A stretch of DNA of 64,000 nucleotides from Strongylocentrotus purpuratus (GCF_000002235.5 NW_022145607.1:34857529-34921528); one strand, 5' to 3'; shown: positions 46,415 through 58,692, counted from the stretch's first letter. Program-made: numbers and translations. Notes: generated from the letters alone by a model not told the origin.

Positions 46415-47720
46415 TTGATGAGAAACCCTGGAGAAAGGGGAAAAAATTCAAAAGAACACAATGACATTGATTGCGTACTTTGCAAACGGGGAATGACAAT
46501 GCCAGTATGTCTCTCTGAAATGCTGAAAACGGCCTTCCTTAAATGCATGAAATGAATAAAAATGAATGGTATTGAAAAAATGACTAGAAAAGCTTCATGA
46601 GGATGCCATCTTCCTTGCAAAATTGATCATGTATGGCCGTGCCATTTTATGAATAATCGCTGAGAAAGTAGACATTCTAATGTTAAAGGGCCACTCTAAC
46701 CAAAATGAGCTAAAAAAAATGAAAAAGAGACATGTACATGTAGAATAATTTTTGACGGAGATTCCGGACATGACAATGATTTTTCTTAGAAATCATCAAT
46801 AATTCTGGAATCTAGCTTTGAAAATGATGACTCAGAACGCTCAGAAAAAAGCCCAGTTTCAGAGCTGTATTGCAATTGCAATTTAAAAAAAAAAGCACCA
46901 TCACAGATGTGCACATATGAGACTACCTTACAGTGTACCCTGGCAGTAATAATTTCTCATGTTTGTTGCCTATATTTGTATGTTATTCCTTCTCTGTCCA
47001 ATGCATTTGTCAGATATTATCTCTTCCTTACTCTTAAATGCTTGGTGTTAATCTGTGATAATTCTGTGAAAAACATTTTTCTTTCCTTCCTTCTTTATTC
47101 AAAACTAGAACTCTTGAGGTTTTAGTTTCAGTGGAAACCAAGCTTATCTGAGCCACTATTACCATGGCAACCCTGAGCGATCATGTGACAGACCGACCAC
47201 TGCTTGCTACATGTTCCCATTCCTACATGTTCCCATTCCGCTACGGTCAACTTGGCTTGGTTCCGACTGACCAATAAAGCAAACGTTATGATTAGAAGGT
47301 GTCAGGACTATCAGTGTCCAGAACAATGTACATTTCCATCATTCATCCGATGCTGGTCCAATTACAACAACTACATGTAATGTACATGTAGATACACACT
47401 CTCAAGGCACTTTCAGATATGATGCGACAAAACCTTAACGTTTTTTCATGATGTAAAACGTAATACGCTTCACATTTCTGTATCTAATAACACACAAGTT
47501 AAGTGAATAAACGCAAATTCTTTGTAGCAAGCAGTTGCTAAAAAAGAAAATGCAGCATTTTTTTGCGGTTACGGAACCATATCTGAAAAAGCCTCAAGGT
47601 TTTCCAAATACATCACTGTTTAGATACATGTAGGTTTATGATACATGATGAATGATGCTAGTATGAACACTCCTATCTCCTTAATATCCCAACAGTGCAT
47701 GTACATTGTACATGTACTGT
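46415..47720. other. Intron block, non-coding
   Basis: No gene recognised. From about 47200 rightwards TACATGTA-type motifs become frequent. Confidence 0.4.
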
Positions 47721-47723
47721 ACA

Positions 47724-47816
47724 GTCAGCTTCTGAGAGCCAGAAGGATGCATGTAACTCATGTCAATTTACATACATGCAGTCAATGCCCTTTTCGCTCT
47801 CAGCAGATGATGTCAT
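47724..47816. repeat. Dispersed hairpin family, copy 7
   Basis: TCAGCTTCTGAGAGCCAGAA then GGATGCATGTAACTCA on the left; TGCAGTCAATGCCCTTTTCG then CTCTCAGCAGATGATGTCA on the right. Confidence 0.7.
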
Positions 47817-47879
47817 GCTCATGTACATTACAATGCTAATGCTCATGTTCCTCTAAAAGAAAGTGCCTGATAATATTAT

Positions 47880-47981
47880 ATACATGTACATTAAGGCTGT
47901 GAAGGGTAGTCGAATGCTCGAGTTCCCGCACGGTTGACAACTACTCGGGTACGATTTCTCGTACCCGAATATTTGGCCGCC

Positions 47982-48012
<31 letters not shown>

Positions 48013-48156
48013 AAAAAATTTAATTTTTTTTTTTTTAAATAAAAAAAAAATATTAAAAAAACATGGCGTCCGAATACTCGAGTATTCGCTTGTAAGCATG
48101 GGAGTGTACTCGGGTACCTCATTACACTGTTGTGCACAGCCTTAATGTACATGTAT
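47880..48156. mobile_element. hAT-like palindromic MITE with poly-A/poly-T core
   Basis: The outermost 22 bp at 47880-47901 and 48135-48156 are exact complements, including CATTAAGGCTGTG and CACAGCCTTAATG. Inside are an ACTCGGGTAC motif on both sides and an 18-bp perfect palindrome CGAATACTCGAGTATTCG at 48071-48088. An A-rich/T-rich centre lies at about 47982-48060. GGCTGTG ends are typical of hAT elements. Because the flanks are themselves inverted ACATGTACAT motifs, a target duplication cannot be separated from the TIR. Confidence 0.7.
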
Positions 48157-48159
48157 CTA

Positions 48160-49310
48160 GAGTACATGGTTAATTGATTATTAAGGAGATGTACAGGGCG
48201 TACAGTGTATGCACTTATACTATCATGAAGAACTATTGCATCATCTATTTGAATTTCAACACATGCATGCATGAATTGGTAGATCTGATAAAGTTCATTA
48301 TGAAATTACAACCTTTATACCTTGACAAAAAAAAATATTTGACAAATCATTTCAAAATTGAAAAATGCAGGAGACATAATATGTAACAGAAAAAGGTTTG
48401 AATTTTGTATGTTTGAAAATCAGCTGCAGGTTTGAAAATATGTGATATGAAAATTAAATCTCAACCAAAATTGTTTTTGAGAAATCATTCATACAATTTG
48501 TTTGGAAATACTCCAAAATATGGGTCAGATTGAACAAATAAAAAGGCTATGGCACATGAGCAAGCCTTGGACCCCTTTGCACACATACTCTTTCCAAGTT
48601 TCAATTTGACATGTTTGCATTGTTATTTGTGGACAACCATTGGGTAATACTAGAAACACACTCCTCTCCAGCCCATAAAGGCCTGCACTAATTATTTTCC
48701 ATTGTCCATTGAATGAGTTACATAATGGTTGATAATTCCCTTTAACATGAAGTGCTGATGTTTCATTCTGAAGGAGAAGAAGGGTTGTGATTAAGTGTTC
48801 CTGTCCTAAAACCTGCCTCTCATTTGTCTTGTATTAGCATGTCGAACTCGGAGGGGATATGACACGACCCCAGCCGCACGTTTCGGATGACAACTCATTT
48901 CCTGACCCGTGCTAGGCAGGTTTGAGGGGCGGCAGTTACAGTACCATTTACATGTACAATTGTACAGGGTATATGTAGCAAGAGAGAGGTTTTTAACTTG
49001 TACTCAGAGACAAGGGTATTTAAAAGTGAATGAATGATAAGGATTTTCATCTTCAAATTGGCAGTATTACTGATATCTTCTCTGCTCAATAACTCTCAAA
49101 GTAAATGATGTACATTTACTTTTATATCTACGAGAATCAGGCAACTTTATGGCTTCTCAAGACTTCCTCTCTACATACTGTACATGTAGAGGTGAGAGTT
49201 ACAACTCAATGTTCAGTACATGTAGACCGACATCTTACAGAGTCTTTACACAGCTGAAAACATACAAAACATGTAGTTCCATACATGTCGACCTACATGT
49301 ACATCTTACA
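48160..49310. other. Intron block, non-coding
   Basis: AT-rich; no gene recognised. Confidence 0.4.
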
Positions 49311-49313
49311 TCT

Positions 49314-49512
49314 GGGCCCCCGTCTTATACAGAGTTGGGACTGATCCAAACCCATTGTAAGTCCTCTAATCAATAGCAATTTTGCATCCCCCTATCCCTG
49401 ATGTATGTACTGTGCATGTACTTGTACATACATGTACATGTAGTCGTCACTCGTGATTGATGTCGATCGCAAATGAGTTGCGATTAATATCAACTCTTTA
49501 TAAGACAGGGCC
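49314..49512. mobile_element. Palindromic MITE with GTCTTATA termini
   Basis: GGGCCCCCGTCTTATACAGA then GTTG on the left pairs with CAACTCTTTATAAGACAGGG then CC on the right. The centre contains TACATGTACATGTAG. A lone left arm of the same family lies at about 9214-9249. Confidence 0.7.
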
Positions 49513-49602
49513 TGGATAACGGAAACTGCATTACATTTACATCTAGTTCCATACATGTTCATGTACACGTAGGCCTACTGTACAGTATGTGATTTATTGG
49601 GC

Positions 49603-49684
49603 TAATTTGAGAGCCAGACAGCGTTAACTCTGTGTTCAAGTATAAGATTTAATGCCCTTCTCGCTCCGAACCGACAATGTCATC
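49603..49684. repeat. Dispersed hairpin family, copy 8
   Basis: AATTTGAGAGCCAGACAGCG then TTAACTC on the left; ATTTAATGCCCTTCTCGCTC then CGAACCGACAATGTCA on the right. Confidence 0.75.
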
Positions 49685-49689
49685 AAATT

Positions 49690-51848
49690 TGTTCACACTT
49701 TCCTGGTGACAAAGCTTGATAAATTTTCAGAATGACTTTGATTTTTAGTTGATTTCTCTTGAACTTAATTGCCATCCGTACTAGAGTAAAGGAGGGATTA
49801 GACCACCCTGCAAGCTCACTGACAGGTAGTTATCTCATCAACTTAGCCCTAAAAAAAACATAAGAAAAAGAGGATCATGGGGGACCAATGGTCACCGATT
49901 GGGCATTGTTTGTATAGAGGGCGCAAGTATCTACAGGTAGTGCAGTGTGGCTTTAAATCCATTACACAAACCTGTGTCTTCAGACACTACCATTTAATGT
50001 ACATGTACATGTATGTAACAAAAACCCATAGTCTAATGACAAAAGCATTTTATAGTGCCTATATAATGTCTGGAAAAATGAAATGCACAATGGACTACGT
50101 ACAATGTACATGTATGCACGATTCTACTTCAAGGATAATACTTGGTCAAAAAATGAAATCAATACCGACTGTGTGTAACCGATGCCAATTTTGTGATGAG
50201 CCTGCAATGAAAGAAGAGCCTGTCTAATGCGAGTTGTCCTTGCTATTTTTTATCTGGTGTATTATAGTGCTGGTCCTGGGATTCTGACATTAATTACTCT
50301 ATCATAAAGGAGAAAGGGGACATGTATGTACACTTAGATGGGGGTGGGGGTGGGGGTGGGGGGGGGGGAGAGTGTGGCTTTAAATTCAAGATAGAAAAAC
50401 TTTTGAGAACAATCAGAATAATGTGAACACACAATTACAGGATCAAACAAATACAACAAAAGCAGTAGGCCTGCAAAGCTTTTAATTTGTCAATGTACAG
50501 TGTAGGCTATAGATGCAAGACTGTCCTTTATTTTACATTTGTGGACATACATGCAAAAACACAGCATGTATTTATAGTAGTGAAATTAGGCGATGTACAG
50601 TCATGTACATGTACATGTAGATCACAAGTGGCGAAAGTTGAGAGGAATATTTCCTGAATCGACAAGGGAAGGGGGGCACTTCAATAATCATTCTTCTGCT
50701 TTGCTTGACAAATCTATTTGGAGGATTTCACTAAAGTACCATGATTGAGACTTACTCAATTGTATACAGTACATGTAGCTAGTGGGCTTCAAAACAACAT
50801 GAAGAAGGCCTACATGTTGTGTCAGTACATCTACATGTCGAAGTAACGAAAACACGCTCTGACCAGTTTTTTTCTTCCAAACAAAACCACTGGGGATTTC
50901 TTGACCATTGTAGTTTGAACAATTACCCAACCAAACAGAGCCTTCTTTATACTGTTCCATAGCTTAGTTGTAATAATCCAACACAATTATGTACCTGATG
51001 CCATTCGGCAGAGCAGAGCAGAGCGGAAAAAATCCTTTTGAGATTTGGGGACCAGGGAATATTATGCTGGGGCACTAAGCTTGCCTGGGGTCCTTTCCAC
51101 GGAAAAAACACCTTCCACAATGCAGCGAGTGAAAACAAGTTGTTCAGGTACGAAAATGCTATCTGTTTGGTAGAATGAAGATGAATCCTTTGCCAGCATG
51201 GCATCAACATAAGTTGTGCCTGCATCAAAGCTATTCACACTGGTGGTGGGGAAAGGACAACTTTCACATATGAAACTTAATCAGAGCTCATGTGCCTATA
51301 GATAGGCAAATAGGAGCACTGAAAAATCAAGAATGTTCAATAAAATGTTTTCCCAGAAACAAACTTCATGTCTTCATGTACTTGTACGAAGTTGCCTTCA
51401 GTAAAAGAAATAAGCAATTCATTCTACAATGTACATACAAATGACCCATCTTTAGACAACCATTATATAAAAAAATAGCAAGACTGCAATATGAATGGGG
51501 TTTCGCATGGAAGCAAGCGAGGGACGAGGCTTTCTGTCGAAGACATCAGATCAACCTTGTGGCAAGTGCCGTCTCAAGACCAGTCTGCGGCACTAATTGC
51601 ATACCGGGCTAATATGTTCATATTAAGGACACCTTAATAGGACCACTTGAGTCCAATCAAAGAACTACGCAATCTCCCATGTGCATGTTTTCCTCATGGT
51701 TAAACTCATCGAGAAAGTGACGAGCTTTGGTCAACGACGGCGCTTCCATTTTTTATCGCAAAATAATGATCTGGGAGAGGTCGCATGCTCTCTGAAGGAA
51801 TTCAAATATTTTTTGGTGCTCCAAGAAAAGAGTCGGATTAAAGGGTAG
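49690..51848. other. Intron block, non-coding, with G-run and candidate regulatory stretch
   Basis: A (GGGGGT)n then poly-G run lies at about 50339-50370. 51480-51800 is GC-richer and complex, with no coding signal. Open frames at 49877-50227 and 50688-51228 have no domain. Confidence 0.4.
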
Positions 51849-51853
51849 CTTAA

Positions 51854-52225
51854 AGGTGTAGACCAGTTCTGGTCATGCAATCGCATTGTGAAAGAAACAT
51901 TATGGAATTGATCAGAAAAGGTTGATCATCTAGCATTGGTGTGTACTGCAAGGTTCTGGAATTATCAAAATGATAAGAAATTTGGCCCAGTTTTGGTAAA
52001 GCTACAAGTATTGTACACTGAAAGATGTAATGGGACTATTAAACTATATCTATCCAGTCCGGATAGATACATAATAATTTACCAAATATATCAATTAGTA
52101 GGCGGTATCCCGGCAAAATTTGTAGTTATAATGTATTAGTAAAAACTGATACTTTCACATGATTGGTATTAGAGCTTCCATTTCATTCTTTGAGAGGGGG
52201 GCGTTTCCAGAACTGGTCTTTACCT
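51854..52225 (+). mobile_element. TTAA-flanked MITE, copy 2 (clearest ends)
   Basis: TTAA (51850-51853) precedes AGGTGTAGACCAGTTCTGG, and CCAGAACTGGTCTTTACCT precedes TTAA (52226-52229). The two ends pair with one mismatch. A TTAA flank on both sides matches piggyBac-type insertion. 372 bp, with no transposase. The interior (GTGAAAGAAACATTATGGAA, TTGATCATCTAGCAT, AAGGTTCTGGAATTATCAAA) is shared with the 58348 copy. Confidence 0.85.
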
Positions 52226-52234
52226 TTAATATAC

Positions 52235-53395
52235 ACTGTACTATTGTACATGTGTAGTTGTCAATTACAACTGTCAACAGAATAAGACTGACATGTTTGT
52301 TTTAGTGCTGGAACAGTATTAGAAGGAAATCATTCTAGTTTTTTACATGTTTATTTTGTGCTGTTGTGTAATTGTTTTTATCAGCCCGATGAAGACGATA
52401 TCACCACAGCACAATCAGGTAAACATTGTTCTCAGCAAACAGTTTGAACTTGTTACGAAAGGAGGACAAAATTTCCATTATCTCATGTACACGTACATGT
52501 AATTCTGACAATTCAAGTTGCTAAATATAAGCACCAAATTGTCATACAAATTTGGTATACATTTATGTATGTTGTATGTAGGTTCGTGATGTACATATAG
52601 ACCTCCAAAGAAAAGGTATAATATTTACACCTGAAAACCTACATGTAGAATTGTACATAAATATGAATGTCTTCTGTGCGTTTGTGTACTAAAGGCCTAC
52701 AGAGCAGATCTACTGTACATGTACATACATGTATATGACTAATGCAGTGCGTCTGCTTCCTTCAAATACATGTAGCCTTAACAAATTAAAGAGATTAAAG
52801 ACAGAGTTGGAAACTCATCAGTGGAAATACATGTAGGAATACCCTGAAAATCATAATTGGGAAGATAAATGTACATTCAATGTAGGGTGTCAGTAATAAC
52901 CAATTTCATTTATGCTGTACTACATAAATTTGAACAGCCTCTCTCCAGCTCTAACGATGTTACCCATAAATTGTATTACATACATGAATACTGTATGTAC
53001 AGTATGTATTTCTAATAATTACCAGCCCTACATGTATATCGTAAAAATATCTGTAAAAGCACAACAGTAACTGCAAAACAGCAAAACTTTCACTGTTCAT
53101 GTTTCTAAACATAAATGTCCATTTGACTTGTTGAACATGTGTTTATGTATCGTAGGCCTCTACATGTACTTGTACATGTATGTTGCTGGGTCACAAAGGC
53201 ACTATTTTCTCAAGGAACGAAGGGCAAGCCGAGGCTTTGTTTTCAACACATGACATGACCGATACATGCCCATTGTGTACATTCTCTCAACTGCATAGAT
53301 ATTCATGTACTGTACAGGCTACATGTTCATATACTATAGTACAATACACCCCTACACTGCAGACTTTAGTGCATGTGGAGTATAGCCTACACAGT
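52235..53395. other. ACATGT-rich intron block
   Basis: TACATGTACATGTA-like clusters occur near 52485-52500, 52715-52735 and 53160-53181. No gene recognised. Confidence 0.45.
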
Positions 53396-53399
53396 GCAT

Positions 53400-53960
53400 G
53401 TTGGAAATGAGGCTGTCGAACAGACCGGGGGCAAAGGGCATCCGTGACACACAATCAAGCGCCACAGCATGCTGAATGCATTATCATTATTTCTGGCAAT
53501 CAGTCGCTAAATCTGTTCAGACTTCTCCCACAAGCCATCCCCGTTTGAACAAATACATCCAGTGTTTGGCTGGAGGTTTGACGGACGGATAGATAGGGGT
53601 TGATGGGGGGCATTAGGGGAGCAAGACGAGCACAAATTAAACAATGGAGGCCACATTCACTAGTCACTATGCTAGTCACACATCTACATTGAACGTAAAC
53701 TTTGCTAGGGTGCACGGATCAGAGGTGCGTTGCCCCACGTCATATGACGCCGTAAAATATTCACAATTTCAGCGATTACACAGCTCGGTGCAGCGGCATG
53801 CCCCGCAAAGATGCTGGCATGACGTCAGCCGGGAGACCGGGAGGGCATTAAAGGGTACATAGACGGCTGCCCTTTACCAAGACAGATTCAGGGAGCTGAT
53901 TTGGGCTTGAAATGGTTGAACAGACTGACGTCAAGGAACTATATTCAGCCTGTTAGCAAT
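53400..53960. other. Complex non-coding intron block (candidate regulatory)
   Basis: GC-richer unique-looking sequence. It contains ACGTCATATGACGCCG at about 53737 and CATGACGTCAGCC near 53818, i.e. CRE/bZIP-type cores. Open frames exist on both strands without domains. The regulatory role is inferred only from composition. Confidence 0.3.
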
Positions 53961-53964
53961 CAGG

Positions 53965-55560
53965 GGCTCCTGCCTTTCATATGCAAATGAGATAGAAGTG
54001 CTCCCATGAAAGGGGGCTGGGGCAGGTAGGGTATGAATGGCCACCTCCGCTCCACTTTTTTTTCTCTCTACAATCACCTTGCCCATTCACCGGGTGTTCA
54101 CGCCTACTTTCTATGCAGTAACCTTTCACTTTTCTCCTTCATTCTGACACACATAATGCGGTTAGTTAATCCCTTCTTGTGCCTTGGCTCTGCTTTGGCT
54201 CTGCCTTCATCTGTGTCTGCCAAACACAGATGTTACAATGGTGCATGACTGTGCTCAGTCTTGGCAAGACTACATAGTATTAGATATATGGGCCATGATG
54301 CTACAGTGCATGTACATGTATAAGCCTATGTTAAAACCATCCACAATAGACTTCTACATTATAATCATATACATGTAGGCCTACATAAGAATTACATGCA
54401 CAGTATGTATACTGTACTGTGCTCAGCCAATTCATGTACACATGTACTGTACTGTTCATTTTAATCCAATATTACCCTTTTTTGCAATTAAAAAAGTTTC
54501 ATGAAGAAGTACACAACATATCCAACACGATCCCCTTCTAGCATTGAAAAATAATAGCTTGATGAAAGAAGAAAAGTCATACAACTTTTAAAAAACAATA
54601 CCTAAATTTTGTATCCATTCATATAAATTTGCAACACTATTTAACAAATCATAAAACAAAATACAATCATGTTAATGAAATTAAATTTCCCTTTCAGCCG
54701 CACCGGCCACAGTACCATTTAAATCAACTCGCTATAAGTACTTGTTGTTTGAATAAACACTCAGCAGAATAATAATCCCATTCACAATGAAAATAATAGT
54801 ATGCAAGACATTCAGCCACATGTTCGATGTTTAACCAAATGTGTTTGCACACGGAAGATTTGATCGAAAATATGCCTGTATTTGTGGTCAGAGGGCCAAC
54901 ATGTACATGCAAATCAATAAAAAAAATCACTTGCGAAAATGAAACAAAATCGCTTTTTTGTATTTGATATTCATTTTTTGATCCTTCATTTAGGATGCCA
55001 TGACAAACAAAATGGTGGAAACAGTATATATTTAGGGCCTTCCCCAAAAATATGTAATGTACATGACTTGAGTGCCCCCAAATTCTATTGCAGACCTTTT
55101 TTTTACATCACAGAACGTAGAAAAAATAACAGTACACATGTCATGTACAATCTTCAAATAGGCAGGTCATTTATCCAATGTTATCATTTTTCTGCACTAC
55201 TATTCATGATATTAAGAAGTTTTTATCATATTTACATGAAGACAATAAATGTGTTTTTATAACGAAACTGACAAAGAATGGAAGGTGAAAGAAACAGAGC
55301 TGCCAATTTGAATACTGAAATCTACATGTAAGTCAATCTGTTTAACGACAGATCTACACATTCTGAACAACATGATAGGCTTGTACATACATGTATGTAA
55401 CCACAAACACAATTCCATGTAACTAATTAGTATCCTAAAATAGAATCGCGTCCATGTAACCACTTCTAGATGTACCGGTATACATTTCAGGAAATCAAGC
55501 ATTAATTACCAAGCATACACATGTACATGTATGTACATGTCAAATCTTGTATTTATTTCA
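53965..55560. other. Intron block, non-coding
   Basis: AT-rich with many TGTACA/ACATGT motifs. Small frames at 54724-55262 overlap on both strands and have no domain. Confidence 0.4.
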
Positions 55561-55569
55561 ACTTCTATT

Positions 55570-55880
55570 GGAAAGGGAATTTTTCTTAAAGGGAAGCAAG
55601 AGCCTACTACGTTTATAAGTTACTCAACTTCTAATTCTGCTTTTTTCCTCATAATTTAATGACAGAAGATAGCATACTGAAGGGGGTGTTTATCATAAAA
55701 GGAAAAGAAAGAGCCTACTTCTTGCTCAATTACTTCTAATTGCTTGTTCCTGATAAACAATTGACAGCACTTCATCTCTGTGTACATGTAACTTCAATCA
55801 AAACGGGGGATGTTTAACTTAAAGGGAAACTAGATCCTATTTAGAGCATACATGTAGGTTTTTCTCTCCAACTGAATAAT
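55570..55880. repeat. Diverged tandem repeat, three units of about 110-125 bp
   Basis: The phrase TTAAAGGGAAGCAAGAGCCT and its relatives (ATAAAAGGAAAAGAAAGAGCCT, TTAAAGGGAAACTAGATCCT) occur near 55587, 55696 and 55818. Each follows a GGGGTGTTTATC-like phrase in the last two units. Confidence 0.6.
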
Positions 55881-56204
55881 ACAAAAAAAACATGCATGTA
55901 ATAGTCTATTTTACTTGTAATCTACATTGTACATGTATATAAATGTGATAGTGAAAAAAAGTACATGTACATGTGTGAACTAAAAGTGTTACGTCACCTA
56001 AACTCTTTTAAAAAGCCCTTGAAGGCTTGAACACCCCTTTCTGCCATTGAATACAACAATATACATGTAGGACCTTCATTTCATTCTCATAAGTTAGATG
56101 CCAGTCATTGAACGAAAGAAGAAAAGAAAATTACCCTGAAACAGGTACATGGGGGCCTCAAAAGAACAAGAGCAAAGCTAATGTCACATGTACAGTACAT
56201 TCTG

Positions 56205-56455
56205 GCGAGAGTAAGAAGGGTATAACTCAGTATGGGATATGACAGGGCTCGACACCAACAGGCACCCCGGACACATGGGTGCCCAAAATCTGGGTCCAGA
56301 TCCCCAAATTGTCAAGTTTTTACTTAGGGCTCAATCATGATATAGATTGTAAAGCATTCAACCAGACCCATTTCTATACACCTACAGTTTTGTAAGTATA
56401 GAGCCCTGGATGTGGTAACAATCATAACGCCCTTCTGGCTTTCAGCAGATGATAT
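56205..56455. repeat. Dispersed hairpin family, copy 9 (arms separated by about 190 bp)
   Basis: GGCGAGAGTAAGAAGGGTAT then AACTCA on the left; ATAACGCCCTTCTGGCTTTC then AGCAGATGATATC on the right (about 56423-56455). The intervening DNA is unrelated to the insert in copy 1. Confidence 0.55.
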
Positions 56456-56459
56456 CTCC

Positions 56460-56745
56460 TTGGATATGCGCATCACCAACCCTTCATCATGCCCTCTCTC
56501 ATCAACTCTGCAATCTACTGGAGATTCATTAATCACACTTATCTTCCACGATACTAGGGGGCACTCTTATATTAGCATCCAAGCACCCAACGCACCGCGG
56601 CACGGCCAGACCTCACTGCTCCGATCTCCGTTTTCTCCCCCCATCAAACCGACAGCGATAGTGATATACCCATATCACAGGGATCTTGTCCTATTCTACC
56701 TACGTCATGTTGCCTTGAGAAAGGTCATGGCATCCTTTATGCAGG
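56460..56745. other. Short intron block, complex sequence
   Basis: The frame at 56412-56750 (112 codons, plus strand) has no recognisable domain and overlaps two repeats. No gene is called. Confidence 0.35.
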
Positions 56746-56750
56746 ATTAA

Positions 56751-57168
56751 AGATAAAGCTTGGTTCTGATTTAGATGCAATTGCATGGTGAAAGAAACAG
56801 TGCGGAAGCAATTGGAAAAGGGTTATAATGTTGCATACATGTACATGTGCATGTAAGCACTGATGTACATGTATACTGTGATAAAATGATAAGAAATTGG
56901 CTGACTTTCGCTAAAAGTCGCATGCACTATACACAGAATATGTGTGGGACTAGTCGCCACACATACATGAGGCATAACAGTGTAAGACTGGTCCACAACC
57001 TTAATTTAAGCTGTTACTTGAATATGAGGGCATATTAGTTAGGAAGAGACATCCTTTGAAGGGGGACATTTTTTTTCTTCTATGAAAATCTTCTAACTAC
57101 ATGTAACTTAAAAAGAATGAAAAAGCTCACAGGTTGTTCTTCACCTTTCCCTGAAGTCAACCTTCTCT
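56751..57168 (+). mobile_element. TTAA-flanked MITE, copy 3
   Basis: TTAA (56747-56750) then AGATAAAGCTTGGTTCTGAT at the left; GAAGTCAACCTTCTCT then TTAA (57169-57172) at the right. The interior GGTGAAAGAAACAGTGCGGA matches other copies. 418 bp, probably with internal additions that include TACATGTACATG. Confidence 0.7.
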
Positions 57169-57174
57169 TTAAAA

Positions 57175-58340
57175 CAGAGATGTCTGAGTCGTGTGTTTGT
57201 CTATGGTATCTTTGAATCATCACTGAAAAAAGAAACCCCTTCTGGCATGTCTTGCTTCATGTAATATGTTTAAGGATGCTATAAATTTTAATGAGCACAA
57301 GAGTCAGACGATCAAAGTGGATTTGGAGTCAATTTCCGTGGCAGTATCAAATGATGTATACTGTACTGTGCATGTTAATAAATTCCATGCATTTGTAGTA
57401 TTTAGGAAAAAAGGCAAATCTTAAAATTGAAAATAAATGGAAAACTGTGAAATGAATCAAAAGATATATTAGACATTAATGTAGCTGATGAAAGTATGGA
57501 TTAAAATTTAAAAAAATAATATGTAAATAGAAATTATTTACTTTATGTCCATAACAATCAGAATACACAGCACTTTTTGTCTATTATGTTGTCTTGACAA
57601 TAACACAAGTTCACAATCTTTCTTCTTCAGAAGCTGAATCTTTAGAATTTGCATTTCAAGATTAATATTGTTTAATTAGGATGTAGAATTACATGTTATT
57701 GTACCAGTGTGATTATATTTATTGAGATAACATTTTAATGTAGAATTTGATTTCAAAATGTATGGTTGAGTGGTCAAAAGGAATAATGAGAAGACATACA
57801 ATCAGCATCTAAAAATGTTTTGTTGTTATTATTTTTGTTTTGTTTTAGTTAAGTACCGGTACTGAGTTGATTAATGGTAGTCTTTATTTTGTCTTTAAAT
57901 GTAAATAAACAATTTAAAAACAGAGTCTGCACCTGTAGGCTGTAGACTAGATAATGTCCTTAGTTCCTAAATGTACATTTACAAATGTACATGTATTAAG
58001 TTTACATGTAAAAAAATTGAGTCTATTGGAAAAATACTACAAAATGTTAAACTTTACGACTTGGAATACACAGGAAGGTATCTGTTTAAAGACCGCTCAA
58101 GGGAAACATGTTAAGTGGTCTTTATAGGCAGGTGGTCATTAAATACAGGTTCCTTTACTTTAGTACAAGTTTCAATGGAGAACCATATTCAAGGGAAATG
58201 AAACGTGTGGTCTTTCTATACAGGTGGTCACTTAAACAAGTTTGACTGCTCATGGGTCATGGGTGTGAAATAAAATTTAATCTAGAAGATGTTAAATCAG
58301 ACCATTTATAGTCATAAAAGAAATGTTAAAATAAAAATTG
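57175..58340. other. AT-rich intron block with a paired GTGGTCTT motif
   Basis: At 58080-58235 a motif of the form GTGGTCTTTATAGGCAGGTG then GTCA occurs twice about 92 bp apart. A reverse-orientation relative lies near 19632-19670. No gene recognised. Confidence 0.45.
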
Positions 58341-58347
58341 ATTTTAA

Positions 58348-58692
58348 AGAGAAGGTTGAGTTCTGGGAAGAGGTGAAAAATAACATCAGATAAGACATGT
58401 TCCCTGAAAAGCATGGCTCTTCAAATGCCTTCATGTTCTAAATATGCATGTAAAATCGTAAAAATTGGGGGGCCGGCTTTTTACGCCACGTGTTCGTGTA
58501 GTCCCATATACATCTTTCTGTGTACAGTGTTTGTAACTTTACCAAGACTTGGCCAAATTTCTTATGATCTTGATGATTCCAGAACCTTGCAATACACACA
58601 AATTCTTATATGCTAGATGATCAACCTTTTCTGATCGATTCCACACCGTTTCTTTCACAATGCAATCGCATGACCAGAACTCAACTTCATCT
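58348..58692 (-). mobile_element. TTAA-flanked MITE, copy 4 (reverse orientation)
   Basis: TTAA (58344-58347) then AGAGAAGGTTGAGTTCTGG at the left; CCAGAACTCAACTTCATCT then TTAA (58693-58696) at the right. The interior is the reverse complement of the 51854 copy (GGCCAAATTTCTTATGATCT, CTAGATGATCAACCTTTTCT). 345 bp. Confidence 0.85.
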
